Shown here in pieces: positions 50,571-60,793 of a stretch of DNA of 64,000 nt. The position numbers and the translations under genes are program-made. Position 1 is the first letter of the stretch. Each line of letters starts with the position of its first letter. The notes beneath the pieces were generated by a model. That model was not told the DNA's origin. It saw nothing but the letters and a program-made list of their open reading frames with translations, and searched no databases. The stretch lies in NCBI GenBank assembly GCA_027484725.1, contig JAIXSK010000016.1, forward strand, positions 1-64,000, in the 5' to 3' direction. This stretch comes from Flavobacterium sp. (GTDB taxonomy: Bacteria > Bacteroidota > Bacteroidia > Flavobacteriales > Flavobacteriaceae).

Positions 50571-50660
50571 TTTTGGGCGCTCCCTTACACAGGTGTCCCT
50601 GCAAAAGTGTGCCTTTCTACTAAAAATAGTCTACAAGATTGTTTCATTCCATTGGGCTCA

Positions 50661-50723
50661 GGTCGGGCTTTTCGCGGCAAGTCCTCGCTGCGCTGTGGGC
50701 TTTCTGCTGCAATCCCTAGCGCA
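50661..50723 (-). repeat. Dispersed intergenic repeat family 1, copy d
   Basis: ggtcgggcttttcgcggcaagtcctcgctgcgctgtgggctttctgctgcaatccctagcgc; matches copy b. Confidence 0.65.
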
Positions 50724-50830
50724 AGTGTTTTCTTATAAAATGGGGTTTTAAATCAATCCATTTTTGATGTTAAATCTTGTTCATTTAAAGCTATATTTGT
50801 TTGATACTAAACTGTATAATCCATCCAATC

Positions 50831-52180
50831 ATGAAAAAAGCATTCCTCATTTTTATTTTATTCCTGGCTTCAAAATCTCAAGCACAAGATTTTTGGACTG
50901 AATATTCCTCTGCACAAACCATCCAAGGCACTGGTGTTAGAAGTATTTCAATTGTGGATGAAAATGTCACATGGCTCAATATGGAGATTGGCAATTCTTC
51001 TGAAAATTCTATCAGACGTTTTTCAAAAACCCTAGATGGTGGTTTTGTTTGGGCCTCTGCAGAAATTGATTTAGGCTCAGATGCACCCAATTTAGAAATT
51101 GCCAACATTTCCGGAACTTCTGCATCTGAGGCTTATGCGGCTGTTTTTCCTAAAACATCTAATGTTCAGGGCGGTATCTGGAAAACCATCGATGGGGGTG
51201 TTCATTGGAACAGACAGAATTCAACTGATTTCTCTGATGAATCATCCTATCCAAACTTAGTGCATTTTTGGAATCAAAATCAAGGAGTAGCCATGGGCGA
51301 TCCGGCGGGCGGTTATTTTGAAATTTATACCACAACCAACGGCGGAGTGAATTGGTCACGCGTGTCTATTTCAGAAGCATTAATTCCATTAGCTGCCGAT
51401 GAATACGGCATGCGCAATAAATACACAGTCACCGAAAATACCATTTGGATTCTAACCACTTATAACCGGCTTTTAAAATCATCCGACAGAGGCCTTACTT
51501 GGACCGCTTTGTCAACGCCCATCCCTGATTTTGGTGGTGCAATAATCAATAATGAAACTATTGATTTTGCTTTTACAGATCAAAACAACGGAATATTAGC
51601 CTCAGAATTTGAATTGTATTATACCAATGATGGTGGTTTCAATTGGTTCGAGAACCTTTGGGCCGGGGATTTTCGCGATGGTTCAATTTCTTCGATTCCC
51701 GGAATTCCCCATGCCTATATTGTGATAGGTAATGACCCTGTTTTTCAGAGAGGTTCTTCGTATACAATAGATTCAGGTGTCACTTGGGAAGGGATATATG
51801 ATTCAGTTCCGGTTGACGGAAATCAAGTAGCGATGCTCAATCAATACCACGGTTTTGCAGGTGGTTATAGTGAAAGTCCTTTGGTTGGTGGAATCTTCAG
51901 ATGGAATTATTTAAGTTGTATTTGCGCTGCAACCACTGACTTTGCATCTATAAATCCCGTCAAAGTCTTTCCCAATCCTACTGAAAAATCTCTAACGGTT
52001 ACCGGTCAAAACATACAAAAAATCCAGCTGATTGATGTGCTCGGAAAATCTGTAATGGATATTAGTTATCCTCAAATCAATCAAACAGAACTTGATATAA
52101 GTTCATTAGAAAAGGGCGTTTATTGGTTGAAAGTCTTTGAACAAGAAAAACCAAGATCCTTAAAAATCATCAAACTATAA
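50831..52180 (+). CDS. Secreted protein with YCF48/sortilin-like propeller repeats and T9SS type A sorting domain
   Basis: GGIWKTIDGGVHWNR...TTNGGVNWSR...SSDRGLTWTAL repeats; C-terminal VKVFPNPTEKSLTVTG...GVYWLKVFEQEKPRSLKIIKL. Confidence 0.85.
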   Translation: MKKAFLIFILFLASKSQAQDFWTEYSSAQTIQGTGVRSISIVDENVTWLNMEIGNSSENSIRRFSKTLDGGFVWASAEIDLGSDAPNLEIANISGTSASEAYAAVFPKTSNVQGGIWKTIDGGVHWNRQNSTDFSDESSYPNLVHFWNQNQGVAMGDPAGGYFEIYTTTNGGVNWSRVSISEALIPLAADEYGMRNKYTVTENTIWILTTYNRLLKSSDRGLTWTALSTPIPDFGGAIINNETIDFAFTDQNNGILASEFELYYTNDGGFNWFENLWAGDFRDGSISSIPGIPHAYIVIGNDPVFQRGSSYTIDSGVTWEGIYDSVPVDGNQVAMLNQYHGFAGGYSESPLVGGIFRWNYLSCICAATTDFASINPVKVFPNPTEKSLTVTGQNIQKIQLIDVLGKSVMDISYPQINQTELDISSLEKGVYWLKVFEQEKPRSLKIIKL

Positions 52181-52195
52181 TTTTCAGCAGAAGCA

Positions 52196-54220
52196 TTACA
52201 ACAACCCCGCGCGTCTGAGCAAAGCTTCCGGTTTTGGCTCTTGTCCGCGAAAGCGTTTGTAGAGTTCCATTGGCAATTCGGTTCCGCCTTTTGAAAGTAC
52301 ATTTTCTTTGAAACGCTCGGCGATTTCTTTGTTGAAAATTCCGTTTTCTTCAAAGAACTCAAAAGCATCGGCATCCAACACTTCGGCCCATTTGTAGCTG
52401 TAATAACCCGATGAATATCCACCCTGAAAAATATGCGAAAATGACGGGCTCAAACAATTCTCTGCCACATCCGGATACAAAGCGGTGCGCTCGGTCGCGG
52501 CTACTTCAAAAGCTTTGACATCTTTGATTTCGGTTACTTGCGCATGGTAGGCCATATCGAGCAAACCAAAACTCAGTTGGCGCACCGTAGCCATCCCTTC
52601 TAAAAAGCTCGCACTTTCTTTAATTTTGTTCACATATTCCTGCGGAATCACTTCGCCGGTTTGGTAGTGATGCGCAAACAAAGCCAAAGCTTCAGGCGCG
52701 TAACACCAATTTTCCATTACTTGGCTTGGGAGTTCAACAAAATCCCAATATACTGAAGTGCCCGATAAGCTCGGATATACCGTATTGGCGAGCATGCCGT
52801 GTAGCGCGTGCCCAAATTCGTGAAACAAAGTTGTGACTTCATTAAAAGTCAACAATGATGGTTTGGACGGTGTAGGCGGCGTGAAGTTGCACACAATCGA
52901 TACGTGTGGGCGTTCATTGATGCCGTTTTGAATAGATTGCGATTTAAACGAGGTCATCCAAGCGCCCGGACGTTTGCCTTTGCGCGGAAAGAAGTCGGCA
53001 TAAAAAATGGCCACGAGTTCTTGCTGAAAATCGCGCACTTCATAGGTTTGTACTTCCGGATGATATTTCTCGATGTTGGATACTTCGTGAAAAGTAATGC
53101 CAAAGAGTTTTTCAGCTACCGTGAACGCTCCGTTTAAAACATTTTCGAGTTTAAAATACGGCTTGAGCAATTCATCGTCTAAGCTGAACAATTTTTGTTT
53201 GAGTTTTTCAGAATAATAAGCGCCATCCCATTTTTCGAGTTGTTCAATACCGTCTAATTCTTTTGCAAAAGCGCTCAGCTGCGCAAATTCGCGCTCGGCT
53301 GCCGGTTTGGCTTTTTGCAGTAAATCTTCTAAAAAGGTTTTGACGCGCTCGGGGTTTTGCGCCATACGCTCTTCAAGTACAAAATGCGCATGCGATTCAT
53401 AGCCCAACAATTGTGCGCGTTCATGACGCAGGGCCACTATTTTTTGAATGTTTTCAGTATTGTTATATGCGTTGTTTTGGAATGCTTTTTTGCCATAGGC
53501 CAAAGCAATTTCGCGGCGCAAAGCTCGGTTGTCGGCATAGGTAACTACCGGCATATAACTCGGAAAGTCAAGCGTAAACAACCAACCTTCGAGGTTTTTA
53601 GATTGTGCCAATGCAGCCGCGGCTTCTTTGGCGCCTTCGGGCAAACCTGATAATTCACCCTCGCTGGTAATGTGCAACTGATAGCTGTTGGTTTCGGCCA
53701 AAACATTTTCGCCAAAGGTGAGTTTGAGTTTGGCGAGTTCGGTGTCAATTTCGCGCAAACGCTCTTTTTTATCTTCAGAGAGCAAAGCTCCGTTGCGGCT
53801 AAAACCTTTGAATTTTTTCTCGAGCAACATGCTTTGTTCGGCGGTAAGATTCAGCTGATCGCGCTGCTCGTAGACCGTTTTGACGCGTTTGAACAAATCT
53901 TCATTGAGCGCAATATCGTTGCCAAAAGCCGTGAGCAACGGCGAAACCTCTTGCGCTATTTTTTGCATGGTTTCGTTGGTTTCGGCCGAGTTTAAGTTGA
54001 AGAAAATCGATGACAACCGATCGAGCGCTTGCCCGGAAAATTCCAAAGCTTCGATGGTGTTTTCAAAAGTGGGCGCTGCGGGATTGCTGATGATGGCATC
54101 AATCTCGGCGCGGGCGGCGGCGATGTTGGCCTCAAAAGCCGGTTGATAATCTTCGAGTTTGATTTGGCTAAACGGCGCCGTATTGTGTGGTGTCGTGAAA
54201 CGTTGGGTAAGTATTTGCAT
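52196..54220 (-). CDS. M3 family metallopeptidase (oligopeptidase A / Dcp-like)
   Basis: TLFHEFGHALHGMLANTVYPSLSGTSVYWDFVELPSQVMENW. Confidence 0.94.
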   Translation of the reverse strand: MQILTQRFTTPHNTAPFSQIKLEDYQPAFEANIAAARAEIDAIISNPAAPTFENTIEALEFSGQALDRLSSIFFNLNSAETNETMQKIAQEVSPLLTAFGNDIALNEDLFKRVKTVYEQRDQLNLTAEQSMLLEKKFKGFSRNGALLSEDKKERLREIDTELAKLKLTFGENVLAETNSYQLHITSEGELSGLPEGAKEAAAALAQSKNLEGWLFTLDFPSYMPVVTYADNRALRREIALAYGKKAFQNNAYNNTENIQKIVALRHERAQLLGYESHAHFVLEERMAQNPERVKTFLEDLLQKAKPAAEREFAQLSAFAKELDGIEQLEKWDGAYYSEKLKQKLFSLDDELLKPYFKLENVLNGAFTVAEKLFGITFHEVSNIEKYHPEVQTYEVRDFQQELVAIFYADFFPRKGKRPGAWMTSFKSQSIQNGINERPHVSIVCNFTPPTPSKPSLLTFNEVTTLFHEFGHALHGMLANTVYPSLSGTSVYWDFVELPSQVMENWCYAPEALALFAHHYQTGEVIPQEYVNKIKESASFLEGMATVRQLSFGLLDMAYHAQVTEIKDVKAFEVAATERTALYPDVAENCLSPSFSHIFQGGYSSGYYSYKWAEVLDADAFEFFEENGIFNKEIAERFKENVLSKGGTELPMELYKRFRGQEPKPEALLRRAGLL

Positions 54221-54242
54221 AATGTTATTGAGCGAAAACGTT

Positions 54243-54315
54243 GGCTTTAGCCCTGATGGTAGCGGCATCCTTTTGGGCTGGGGTTCAGCCCGAAAGATAG
54301 AGCGAACAGCGGGAA
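54243..54315 (+). repeat. Dispersed intergenic repeat (family 1-like), copy e
   Basis: tagccctgatggtagcggcatccttttgggctggggttcagcccgaaagatagagcgaacagcgggaaaaagc. Confidence 0.55.
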
Positions 54316-54322
54316 AAAGCTT

Positions 54323-54811
54323 CTAATATTTATTCTTTAATTCAGCCGAAGCTTTTAAAACGGCTTCTTTAAGGCTTTGTTTGTAATCGATGATTTTTTG
54401 GAGCACTTCAGGGTTGGATGCGCCGATGATTTGAGCGGCCAAGATGCCGGCATTTTTGGCTCCGTTGAGCGCTACTGTGGCCACAGGCACGCCGCCGGGC
54501 ATTTGCAAAATGGATAAAACCGAATCCCAGCCGTCTATAGAATTGCTGGATTTAACCGGAACGCCAATGACCGGAAGCGGACTCATTGAGGCAACCATAC
54601 CAGGTAAATGTGCCGCTCCGCCGGCGCCGGCTATGATGACGTTGATGCCGTTTTGGTGTGCGCTGGTGCTAAATTCGACCAGTTTTTCGGGGGTTCGGTG
54701 AGCCGATACAATATCGACTTGGGTGGCAATGCCTAAATGATGCAGAACATCAATGGCTTCTTGCATGACGGGGAGGTCGCTTTGGCTTCCCATGATGATG
54801 GCTACTTTCAT
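54323..54811 (-). CDS. purE: 5-(carboxyamino)imidazole ribonucleotide mutase
   Basis: IIMGSQSDLPVMQEAIDVL; SAHRTPEKL; GAGGAAHLPGMVAS; MPGGVPVATVALNGAKNAGILAAQI. Confidence 0.95.
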   Translation of the reverse strand: MKVAIIMGSQSDLPVMQEAIDVLHHLGIATQVDIVSAHRTPEKLVEFSTSAHQNGINVIIAGAGGAAHLPGMVASMSPLPVIGVPVKSSNSIDGWDSVLSILQMPGGVPVATVALNGAKNAGILAAQIIGASNPEVLQKIIDYKQSLKEAVLKASAELKNKY

Positions 54812-54853
54812 CGGTTGGATTTTTTTGACGTTGTAAATGTAGACAATCGGCGG

Positions 54854-55999
54854 TTATTTTTTACTGATCACGCGTATGGTTTTTTTGACTTCTTCGGCTG
54901 TTTTGCGCGCTTGGTTCATGTTGGCATGCACGATGGTTACGTGGCCCATTTTTCTGAAAGGGCGCGTTTGTTTTTTGCCGTAGATGTGCGGTGTGACTCC
55001 GTCTAACGCCATGATTTTTTGGATATTTTCATACACAACTTCGCCCGAATAACCTTCTTCGCCCACCAAATTGACCATCACGCCGGCTACTTTGCTCTGG
55101 GTGTTTCCAAGCGGTAAGCCCAGTAGGGCGCGCAGGTGGTTTTCAAATTGCGATGTGTAACTGGCTTCAATACTGTAATGACCTGAATTGTGCGGACGTG
55201 GCGCTACTTCGTTGACATAAATGGCGCCGTCTGCCGTCAAAAACATTTCAACGGCCAAAAGGCCTACATGCGCAAAAGCAGTGGAAACTTGCAGGGCAAT
55301 TTGCGTGGCTTTTTGTGCAATATCCACGGGAATTCTGGCCGGACAAAGCACGTATTCTACTTGGTTGGCTTCGGGGTGAAATTCCATTTCAACCACCGGA
55401 TAAGTTTTGACTTCGCCCGATGCTGAGCGCGCCACAATCACGGCCAATTCATGCGTAAAGGGAACCAGTTGTTCGGCAATGCATTCGGTGTCGGGCAGCG
55501 CGTTTAAATCATGATGGTTTCGAACCATTTTTACTCCGTTGCCATCATAACCAAATCGGGCGGCTTTCCAGACAAACGGAAAACTCAAGTTGGCTTTTTG
55601 CAATGCACTTGCATCAGAAAATCTCTGATGTGATGAGGTGGGAATTTGATGCTTTTGGTAAAAATCTTTTTGATTGCCTTTGTGCTGTATTAGCTTTAAA
55701 GTCTGGGCTGATGGATAAACTTTAAGACCTTCGTTTTCGAGTTGTTCGAGCGCGTCGAGGTTGACGTTTTCAATTTCTATAGTAAGAACGTCGACTTGTT
55801 GGCCAAAGTTGTACACCGTGTCATAATCCATTAAATCGCCTTGAAAAAAACGATTACAGCCAAATTGCCCGGGGGCTTCAGCAGAGGGGTCGAGCACAAA
55901 AGTTTGAATATCCAATTTGCGCGTTTCGGTCAAAAGCATTTTGCCGAGCTGACCGCCGCCCAAGATTCCGAGGGTAAAATCGGAAGAGAAATAATTCAT
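54854..55999 (-). CDS. purK: 5-(carboxyamino)imidazole ribonucleotide synthase
   Basis: LGILGGGQLGKMLLTE; ATP-grasp core; VNEVAPRPHNSGHYSIEA; upstream of purE. Confidence 0.95.
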   Translation of the reverse strand: MNYFSSDFTLGILGGGQLGKMLLTETRKLDIQTFVLDPSAEAPGQFGCNRFFQGDLMDYDTVYNFGQQVDVLTIEIENVNLDALEQLENEGLKVYPSAQTLKLIQHKGNQKDFYQKHQIPTSSHQRFSDASALQKANLSFPFVWKAARFGYDGNGVKMVRNHHDLNALPDTECIAEQLVPFTHELAVIVARSASGEVKTYPVVEMEFHPEANQVEYVLCPARIPVDIAQKATQIALQVSTAFAHVGLLAVEMFLTADGAIYVNEVAPRPHNSGHYSIEASYTSQFENHLRALLGLPLGNTQSKVAGVMVNLVGEEGYSGEVVYENIQKIMALDGVTPHIYGKKQTRPFRKMGHVTIVHANMNQARKTAEEVKKTIRVISKK

Positions 56000-56082
56000 G
56001 GGTTGTAGTTATTTTGGTTTTGTACTTATCAGTACGTGTGTTGTTGTGTGCGCAAAGATAATTTTTATCCTCGAACAATGCA

Positions 56083-56754
56083 TCAAGCTTTGAGCTTTTT
56101 GAGCACGAGTTTCGCCGCTGCTTTGTAAGCCGCCGATTGCTGCGCGAAATCTTTGCCGATGATTTCTTTGAGTTCATCTTTGAGCCAGGTTTGCTTTTTC
56201 ATATAATGCGCCAAAGTATAGAGCGCATTGGCTTTTGGGGCAACTTTGATGGCGTCGTTGATGAGCCAATCCAGCGCAATCTCAATACAAGCTTGCTGCT
56301 GCGCTTCACTCAGAAATGAAGGCTCAAACGTACTCATAAACAAGACAATCCTTGACGAGCCACGAATGGCCGATTCATGTTTCAATTGTGGAATCGTCTC
56401 TAATAATTTTTGCGCATAAGGTTGGAGTATCGCTGCGTTTTGTTCGGCGAGCATTTCAACAATCCAAATGGCTTTGTGTTGGTTTTTGTCAGATAGGTCT
56501 ACGGCTATGTCTACCAAATTGGCCAGCAATTCAGGTGCATCCAGAACGCGCTTGATGTTCGCGTTGCGGCATTTAAGGCCGGCATTACCGGTGGTGATTT
56601 GTTGGTAGAAGTTCATATTCATTGCATAAATATACCATTTTTGCAAAAAAGTCCACAACCAATTGAGGTGGTAGTCAATACTTGTGTAAATTTGCAGCTT
56701 ATTCAAACAGCACAACATGATACGTTTACACGACAAAACTTTTGAGCCTTTCAT
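56083..56754 (-). CDS. Uncharacterised helical (HEAT-like?) protein; likely start at the internal MNMNFYQQ
   Basis: Alpha-helical repetitive character only; the longer ORF start overlaps the hpt start on the opposite strand. Confidence 0.5.
   Translation of the reverse strand: MKGSKVLSCKRIMLCCLNKLQIYTSIDYHLNWLWTFLQKWYIYAMNMNFYQQITTGNAGLKCRNANIKRVLDAPELLANLVDIAVDLSDKNQHKAIWIVEMLAEQNAAILQPYAQKLLETIPQLKHESAIRGSSRIVLFMSTFEPSFLSEAQQQACIEIALDWLINDAIKVAPKANALYTLAHYMKKQTWLKDELKEIIGKDFAQQSAAYKAAAKLVLKKLKA
56663..56694 (+). promoter_or_regulatory. Bacteroidota-type promoter for hpt
   Basis: TTG (56663-56665)-N21-TAAATTTG (56687-56694), 22 nt before the ATG. Confidence 0.6.
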
Positions 56755-57250
56755 CTCGTCCGATGAAATTCAGTTCGCCATTCAAAACATGGCCAAACAA
56801 ATGGACGATGATTTTTTTGAAGAAGTGCCCGTTTTTGTGGGTGTACTCAACGGTGCTTTTATGGTGGTGGCTGATTTAATGAAACACTACCGCGGCATGT
56901 GCGAGGTGAGTTTTGTCAAAATGTCCTCATATGAGGGCACGCAAACCACCCACGAAGTCAAACAACTCATCGGTGTAAACCAAAACCTCGAAGGCCGCAC
57001 GGTTGTGGTTGTTGAAGACATTGTTGATACCGGTAACACCATTGAAGAACTCAAAGCCATGTTCAAAGCGCAAAACGTCAAGCACCTTAAGTTTGCCGCT
57101 TTGTTCTTTAAACCGGAAGCATATAAAAAAGACATCAAGATTGATTACGTAGGCATCCGCATTCCCAACAAATTCATTGTGGGTTACGGACTTGACTACG
57201 ACGGACTCGGCCGCAATTTGCCCGACGTTTATCAACTCGCCGCCAACTAA
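56717..57250 (+). CDS. hpt: Hypoxanthine phosphoribosyltransferase
   Basis: PVFVGVLNGAFMVVADLMKH; VVVVEDIVDTGNTIEEL PRPP motif; YVGIRIPNKFIVGYGLDYDG. Confidence 0.94.
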   Translation: MIRLHDKTFEPFISSDEIQFAIQNMAKQMDDDFFEEVPVFVGVLNGAFMVVADLMKHYRGMCEVSFVKMSSYEGTQTTHEVKQLIGVNQNLEGRTVVVVEDIVDTGNTIEELKAMFKAQNVKHLKFAALFFKPEAYKKDIKIDYVGIRIPNKFIVGYGLDYDGLGRNLPDVYQLAAN

Positions 57251-57316
57251 ACCTTTTAAACTTTCTAAACTTTTTTAAACTTTCATAAACTTTTCTAAAC
57301 TTTCATAAACTTTCAC
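57245..57316 (+). repeat. Short degenerate tandem repeat (TTTCATAAACTTTTCTAAAC-like) upstream of adk
   Basis: aactaaaccttttaaactttctaaacttttttaaactttcataaacttttctaaactttcataaactttcac. Confidence 0.8.
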
Positions 57317-57317
57317 A

Positions 57318-57890
57318 ATGATCAATATCGTTCTCTTCGGAAAACCAGGCGCCGGCAAAGGAACCCAAGCCGAATTTTTAAAAGAAAAATACAACCTCAC
57401 GCATTTGTCTACCGGTGATATTTTTAGATACAACATCAAAAACAACACGGAGCTTGGTCAATTGGCCAAAAGCTATATGGATCAAGGCGATTTGGTGCCC
57501 GATGCAGTAACCATTCAGATGTTGCAAAGCGAGGTGGACCAGAACCCCGATTCAGCCGGATTTTTGTTTGACGGATTCCCGAGAACCATTGCACAGGCCG
57601 AGGCGCTCGATGCTTTTTTAACCACCAAAGGGCAAAGCATTACGGCTACCGTGGCACTTGAAGCTGACGATGAAATTTTGGTGCAACGCCTTTTAGAGCG
57701 CGGAAAAACCTCGGGCCGTCCGGATGATCAAGACGAAGAAAAAATCAGAAATCGCTATCAAGAATACAATGAAAAAACAGCTCCGCTCATGGATTTTTAC
57801 AAAGCCCAGGGCAAGTTTCACGCGGTAAACGGAATCGGCCCTATTGCCGAAATCACCGAGCGTTTGAGCGCTGTGATTGATTCTTTGTAG
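57318..57890 (+). CDS. adk: Adenylate kinase
   Basis: LFGKPGAGKGTQAEFLKEKYNLTHLSTGDIFR; DGFPRTIAQAEALD; SGRPDDQDEEKIRNR. Confidence 0.95.
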   Translation: MINIVLFGKPGAGKGTQAEFLKEKYNLTHLSTGDIFRYNIKNNTELGQLAKSYMDQGDLVPDAVTIQMLQSEVDQNPDSAGFLFDGFPRTIAQAEALDAFLTTKGQSITATVALEADDEILVQRLLERGKTSGRPDDQDEEKIRNRYQEYNEKTAPLMDFYKAQGKFHAVNGIGPIAEITERLSAVIDSL

Positions 57891-57892
57891 CT

Positions 57893-57956
57893 TTTTCCCG
57901 CTACGCGGTAGCTTGCTTCCATCGCTTGTCTGACGCAGGCAGGGGGCTAGGGCAGT
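57893..57956 (-). repeat. Dispersed intergenic repeat (family 1-like), copy f
   Basis: Minus strand gccctagccccctgcctgcgtcagacaagcgatggaagcaagctaccgcgtagcgggaaaaagc; shares the gatggaagc...tagcgggaaaaagc layout with copy e. Confidence 0.45.
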
Positions 57957-57990
57957 CGTGTTTATTTAAATTTTACTAAAACAACCATCT

Positions 57991-59265
57991 TTGGAAATAC
58001 TCATTATTCTTTTTTTGATTTTGCTCAACGGCGTGTTTTCAATGTCTGAAATCGCACTGATTTCGGCACGTAAAAACCGCTTGGAAACCGCTGCCAAAAA
58101 AGGAAGCGATGGCGCCAAAACTGCCCTTGATTTGGTCAATGCGCCCAACAAATTACTCTCGACGGTGCAAATTGGCATCACGCTCATCAGTATTTTAACC
58201 GGAATTTACTCTGGTGATAAAATTACCTCTGATGTACAACTGTTCATCGAAGGATTTCCAATGTTGCAACCCTATGCGCATTCGCTGGCCGTGGGCATTG
58301 TCGTGGTCGTTTTGACCTATTTTTCACTCGTTTTGGGCGAATTGTTACCCAAACGCATCGGGCTCAATTATCCTGAAGGCATTGCCAAATCAGTAGCCGT
58401 TCCGATGAAGTTCATCTCGCAGGTAACCGCACCTTTTATATGGCTATTGACCATTTCAACCGATGGTTTGCTCAATTTGTTCAACATCAAACCTACCGCC
58501 GACGGCAAAGTCACCGAAGACGAAATCAAAGCCATCATCAAAGAAGGTACTGAAGTGGGCGAGGTGCAAGAAATAGAGCAAGATATTGTAGAGCGTGTTT
58601 TTCACATTGGCGATCGAAAAGTCAATTCGCTCATGACGCACCGCAGTTCAGTGGTGTATCTTTCAACCGACGATAGCGTTGAAGAACTCAAAGCCAAAGT
58701 GCTTGAAGAATTGCATTCGGTGTATCCGGTGTGTGGCGAAAACCTAGATGAAGTTTTGGGCGTGGTTTTACTCAAAGATTTATTTGTTGCCATTGAAACC
58801 GGAAAGTTCGACTTGAAAAAGATCACCAAAGAACCGGTATATCTCATTGAGCAAACCTCTGCTTATAAAGCACTCGAAAACTTCAAACGCTCCAAAGTGC
58901 ATCACGCTTTTGTCATGGATGAATTTGGGGTTTTTCAAGGGATTATCACGTTGAATGACATTTTAGAAGCGCTTGTGGGTGATGCCTCAGATTTTGACGA
59001 TGACGAGTATCAACTCATAGCGAATCCTGACAATACCTGGACTATTGACGGGCAATATTCACTGCATGATTTCTTGACCTATTTTGATTTGGACGAACTC
59101 ACCAGCGATTATGAAGTAACCACCGTGAGCGGATTTGTAATCACTGAGCTCGGAAACATTCCTAAAAAAGGAGAGAAACTCATTTGGCAAAAATTTGAAC
59201 TCGAAGTCCTTGAAATGGACGGCGTGAAAATAAGTAAAGTGGGCATGCGTGCCTTGAAAGAATAA
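57991..59265 (+). CDS. Hemolysin/CNNM-CorC family transporter (DUF21-CBS-CorC_HlyC)
   Basis: NGVFSMSEIALISARKNRLE; CBS pair; C-terminal VSGFVITELGNIPKKGEKLIW. Confidence 0.92.
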   Translation: MEILIILFLILLNGVFSMSEIALISARKNRLETAAKKGSDGAKTALDLVNAPNKLLSTVQIGITLISILTGIYSGDKITSDVQLFIEGFPMLQPYAHSLAVGIVVVVLTYFSLVLGELLPKRIGLNYPEGIAKSVAVPMKFISQVTAPFIWLLTISTDGLLNLFNIKPTADGKVTEDEIKAIIKEGTEVGEVQEIEQDIVERVFHIGDRKVNSLMTHRSSVVYLSTDDSVEELKAKVLEELHSVYPVCGENLDEVLGVVLLKDLFVAIETGKFDLKKITKEPVYLIEQTSAYKALENFKRSKVHHAFVMDEFGVFQGIITLNDILEALVGDASDFDDDEYQLIANPDNTWTIDGQYSLHDFLTYFDLDELTSDYEVTTVSGFVITELGNIPKKGEKLIWQKFELEVLEMDGVKISKVGMRALKE

Positions 59266-59340
59266 TAATTTGTTGGTAATTGGTTACCTGTTATAGCTTA
59301 ACTGACAATTGATAACCAACAACCGACAATAAAAATATGA

Positions 59341-59412
59341 CCGAAGATTTGACACGAGCGAAGCGAACTGACGAAGTAAATTAAAAGGAGGACAGCTAGT
59401 GGCTGTCAGGTA
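59341..59412 (+). repeat. Dispersed intergenic repeat family 2, copy b, with hairpin ACAGC-TAGTG-GCTGT
   Basis: cgagcgaagcgaactgacgaagtaaattaaaaggaggACAGCTAGTGGCTGTcaggta; aligns to the minus strand of 41862-41947. Confidence 0.65.
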
Positions 59413-59456
59413 TTTTAATCATCTAATGGGTCGTATCATAATAGCAAACCAAAAAT

Positions 59457-60458
59457 ATGACAGAAGGTAACTTTGTAGACTACGTAAAAATATATGTCGC
59501 ATCGGGCAAAGGAGGCCGAGGCTCAAGCCATTTGCACCGCGAAAAATTTATTGAAAAAGGCGGCCCTGACGGCGGCGATGGCGGTCGTGGCGGTCATGTG
59601 TATTTGGTGGGCAACAGCGGCTTGTGGACTTTGTTTCACCTGAAGTTTGCGCGCCACGTGAAAGCCGGACATGGCGGCGATGGCGGAAGCTCGCGCAGTA
59701 CGGGCCACGATGGTGAAGACAAAATTATTGAAGTGCCACTCGGAACCGTAGTGCGCGATTTTGAAACCAACGAAATCTTGTTTGAAATTACCCAAGACGG
59801 CGAAAAAAGAATCTTGGCACCCGGCGGAAAAGGCGGATTGGGCAACTGGCATTTTAGAAGTTCGACCAACCAAACGCCTCGGTATGCACAACCCGGTATG
59901 CCCGGTGCTGAAATGGACATCATTCTAGAACTCAAAGTTTTGGCCGATGTAGGTTTGGTAGGTTTTCCAAATGCCGGAAAATCAACTTTGTTGTCAGTAT
60001 TGACTTCGGCCAAACCCAAAATTGCCGATTATCCGTTTACGACTTTGAAACCCAATTTGGGCATTGTGGCCTATAGAGATTTTCAGTCATTTGTGATGGC
60101 AGATATTCCCGGAATTATTGAAGGCGCTGCCGAAGGAAAAGGCCTCGGGCATTATTTCTTGCGCCATATTGAACGCAATTCGACGCTGTTGTTTTTGGTG
60201 CCGGCCGATGCGCCCGACATCAAAGCTGAATATGATATTCTGGTTAAAGAGCTTTCAGAATACAACCCGGAATTGCTTGATAAAGAGCGCTTGCTCGTGA
60301 TTTCAAAATGCGATATGCTTGACGATGAACTCAAAGCCGAGATGAAAAAGCAACTGGACAAAGAGTTCAAAAAAGTTCCGTATTTGTTTATTTCGTCAGT
60401 GGCACAACAAGGTTTGACCGAACTCAAAGACAAATTGTGGGCGATGCTCAATAATTAA
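59457..60458 (+). CDS. obgE: GTPase Obg/CgtA
   Basis: Gly-rich Obg fold ([18 protein letters not shown]), G1 [54 protein letters not shown]. Confidence 0.96.
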   Translation: MTEGNFVDYVKIYVASGKGGRGSSHLHREKFIEKGGPDGGDGGRGGHVYLVGNSGLWTLFHLKFARHVKAGHGGDGGSSRSTGHDGEDKIIEVPLGTVVRDFETNEILFEITQDGEKRILAPGGKGGLGNWHFRSSTNQTPRYAQPGMPGAEMDIILELKVLADVGLVGFPNAGKSTLLSVLTSAKPKIADYPFTTLKPNLGIVAYRDFQSFVMADIPGIIEGAAEGKGLGHYFLRHIERNSTLLFLVPADAPDIKAEYDILVKELSEYNPELLDKERLLVISKCDMLDDELKAEMKKQLDKEFKKVPYLFISSVAQQGLTELKDKLWAMLNN

Positions 60459-60478
60459 TCAAATACAACCCAATTTAC

Positions 60479-60510
60479 AAAAGCGCTTTAGAGATGAGGC
60501 GCTTTTTTTG
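60479..60510 (+). terminator. Terminator after obgE
   Basis: aaaagcgc...gcgctttttttg inverted repeat. Confidence 0.65.
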
Positions 60511-60537
60511 TGTGCTGATGTTTCTGTTGGTTGAAAT

Positions 60538-60623
60538 GCGCGACAGGGATGGAAGCGGCAGCCCACAGCCGCGGAGCGCAGCGCAGCGGCGAGGACTATA
60601 GCGGACAGCCCGGCCGTTCGCCC
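60538..60623 (+). repeat. Dispersed intergenic repeat family 1, copy g
   Basis: gcgcgacagggatggaagcggcagcccacagccgcggagcgcagcgcagcggcgaggactatagcggacagcccggcc. Confidence 0.6.
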
Positions 60624-60793
60624 CAAAAATCATCATAATCCATAACGACATCGTTGTAGTTTTTGAGAAAGTTTTTGGCCAAAATGCGTTATCTTCGCAC
60701 GCACGAGTTGGAACTCATGAGGTTGATATTGTAACAAACCGTCTCATGCGCCGACTATAAGCTCGATTATTAACTAATTCAATTTAATTACCG

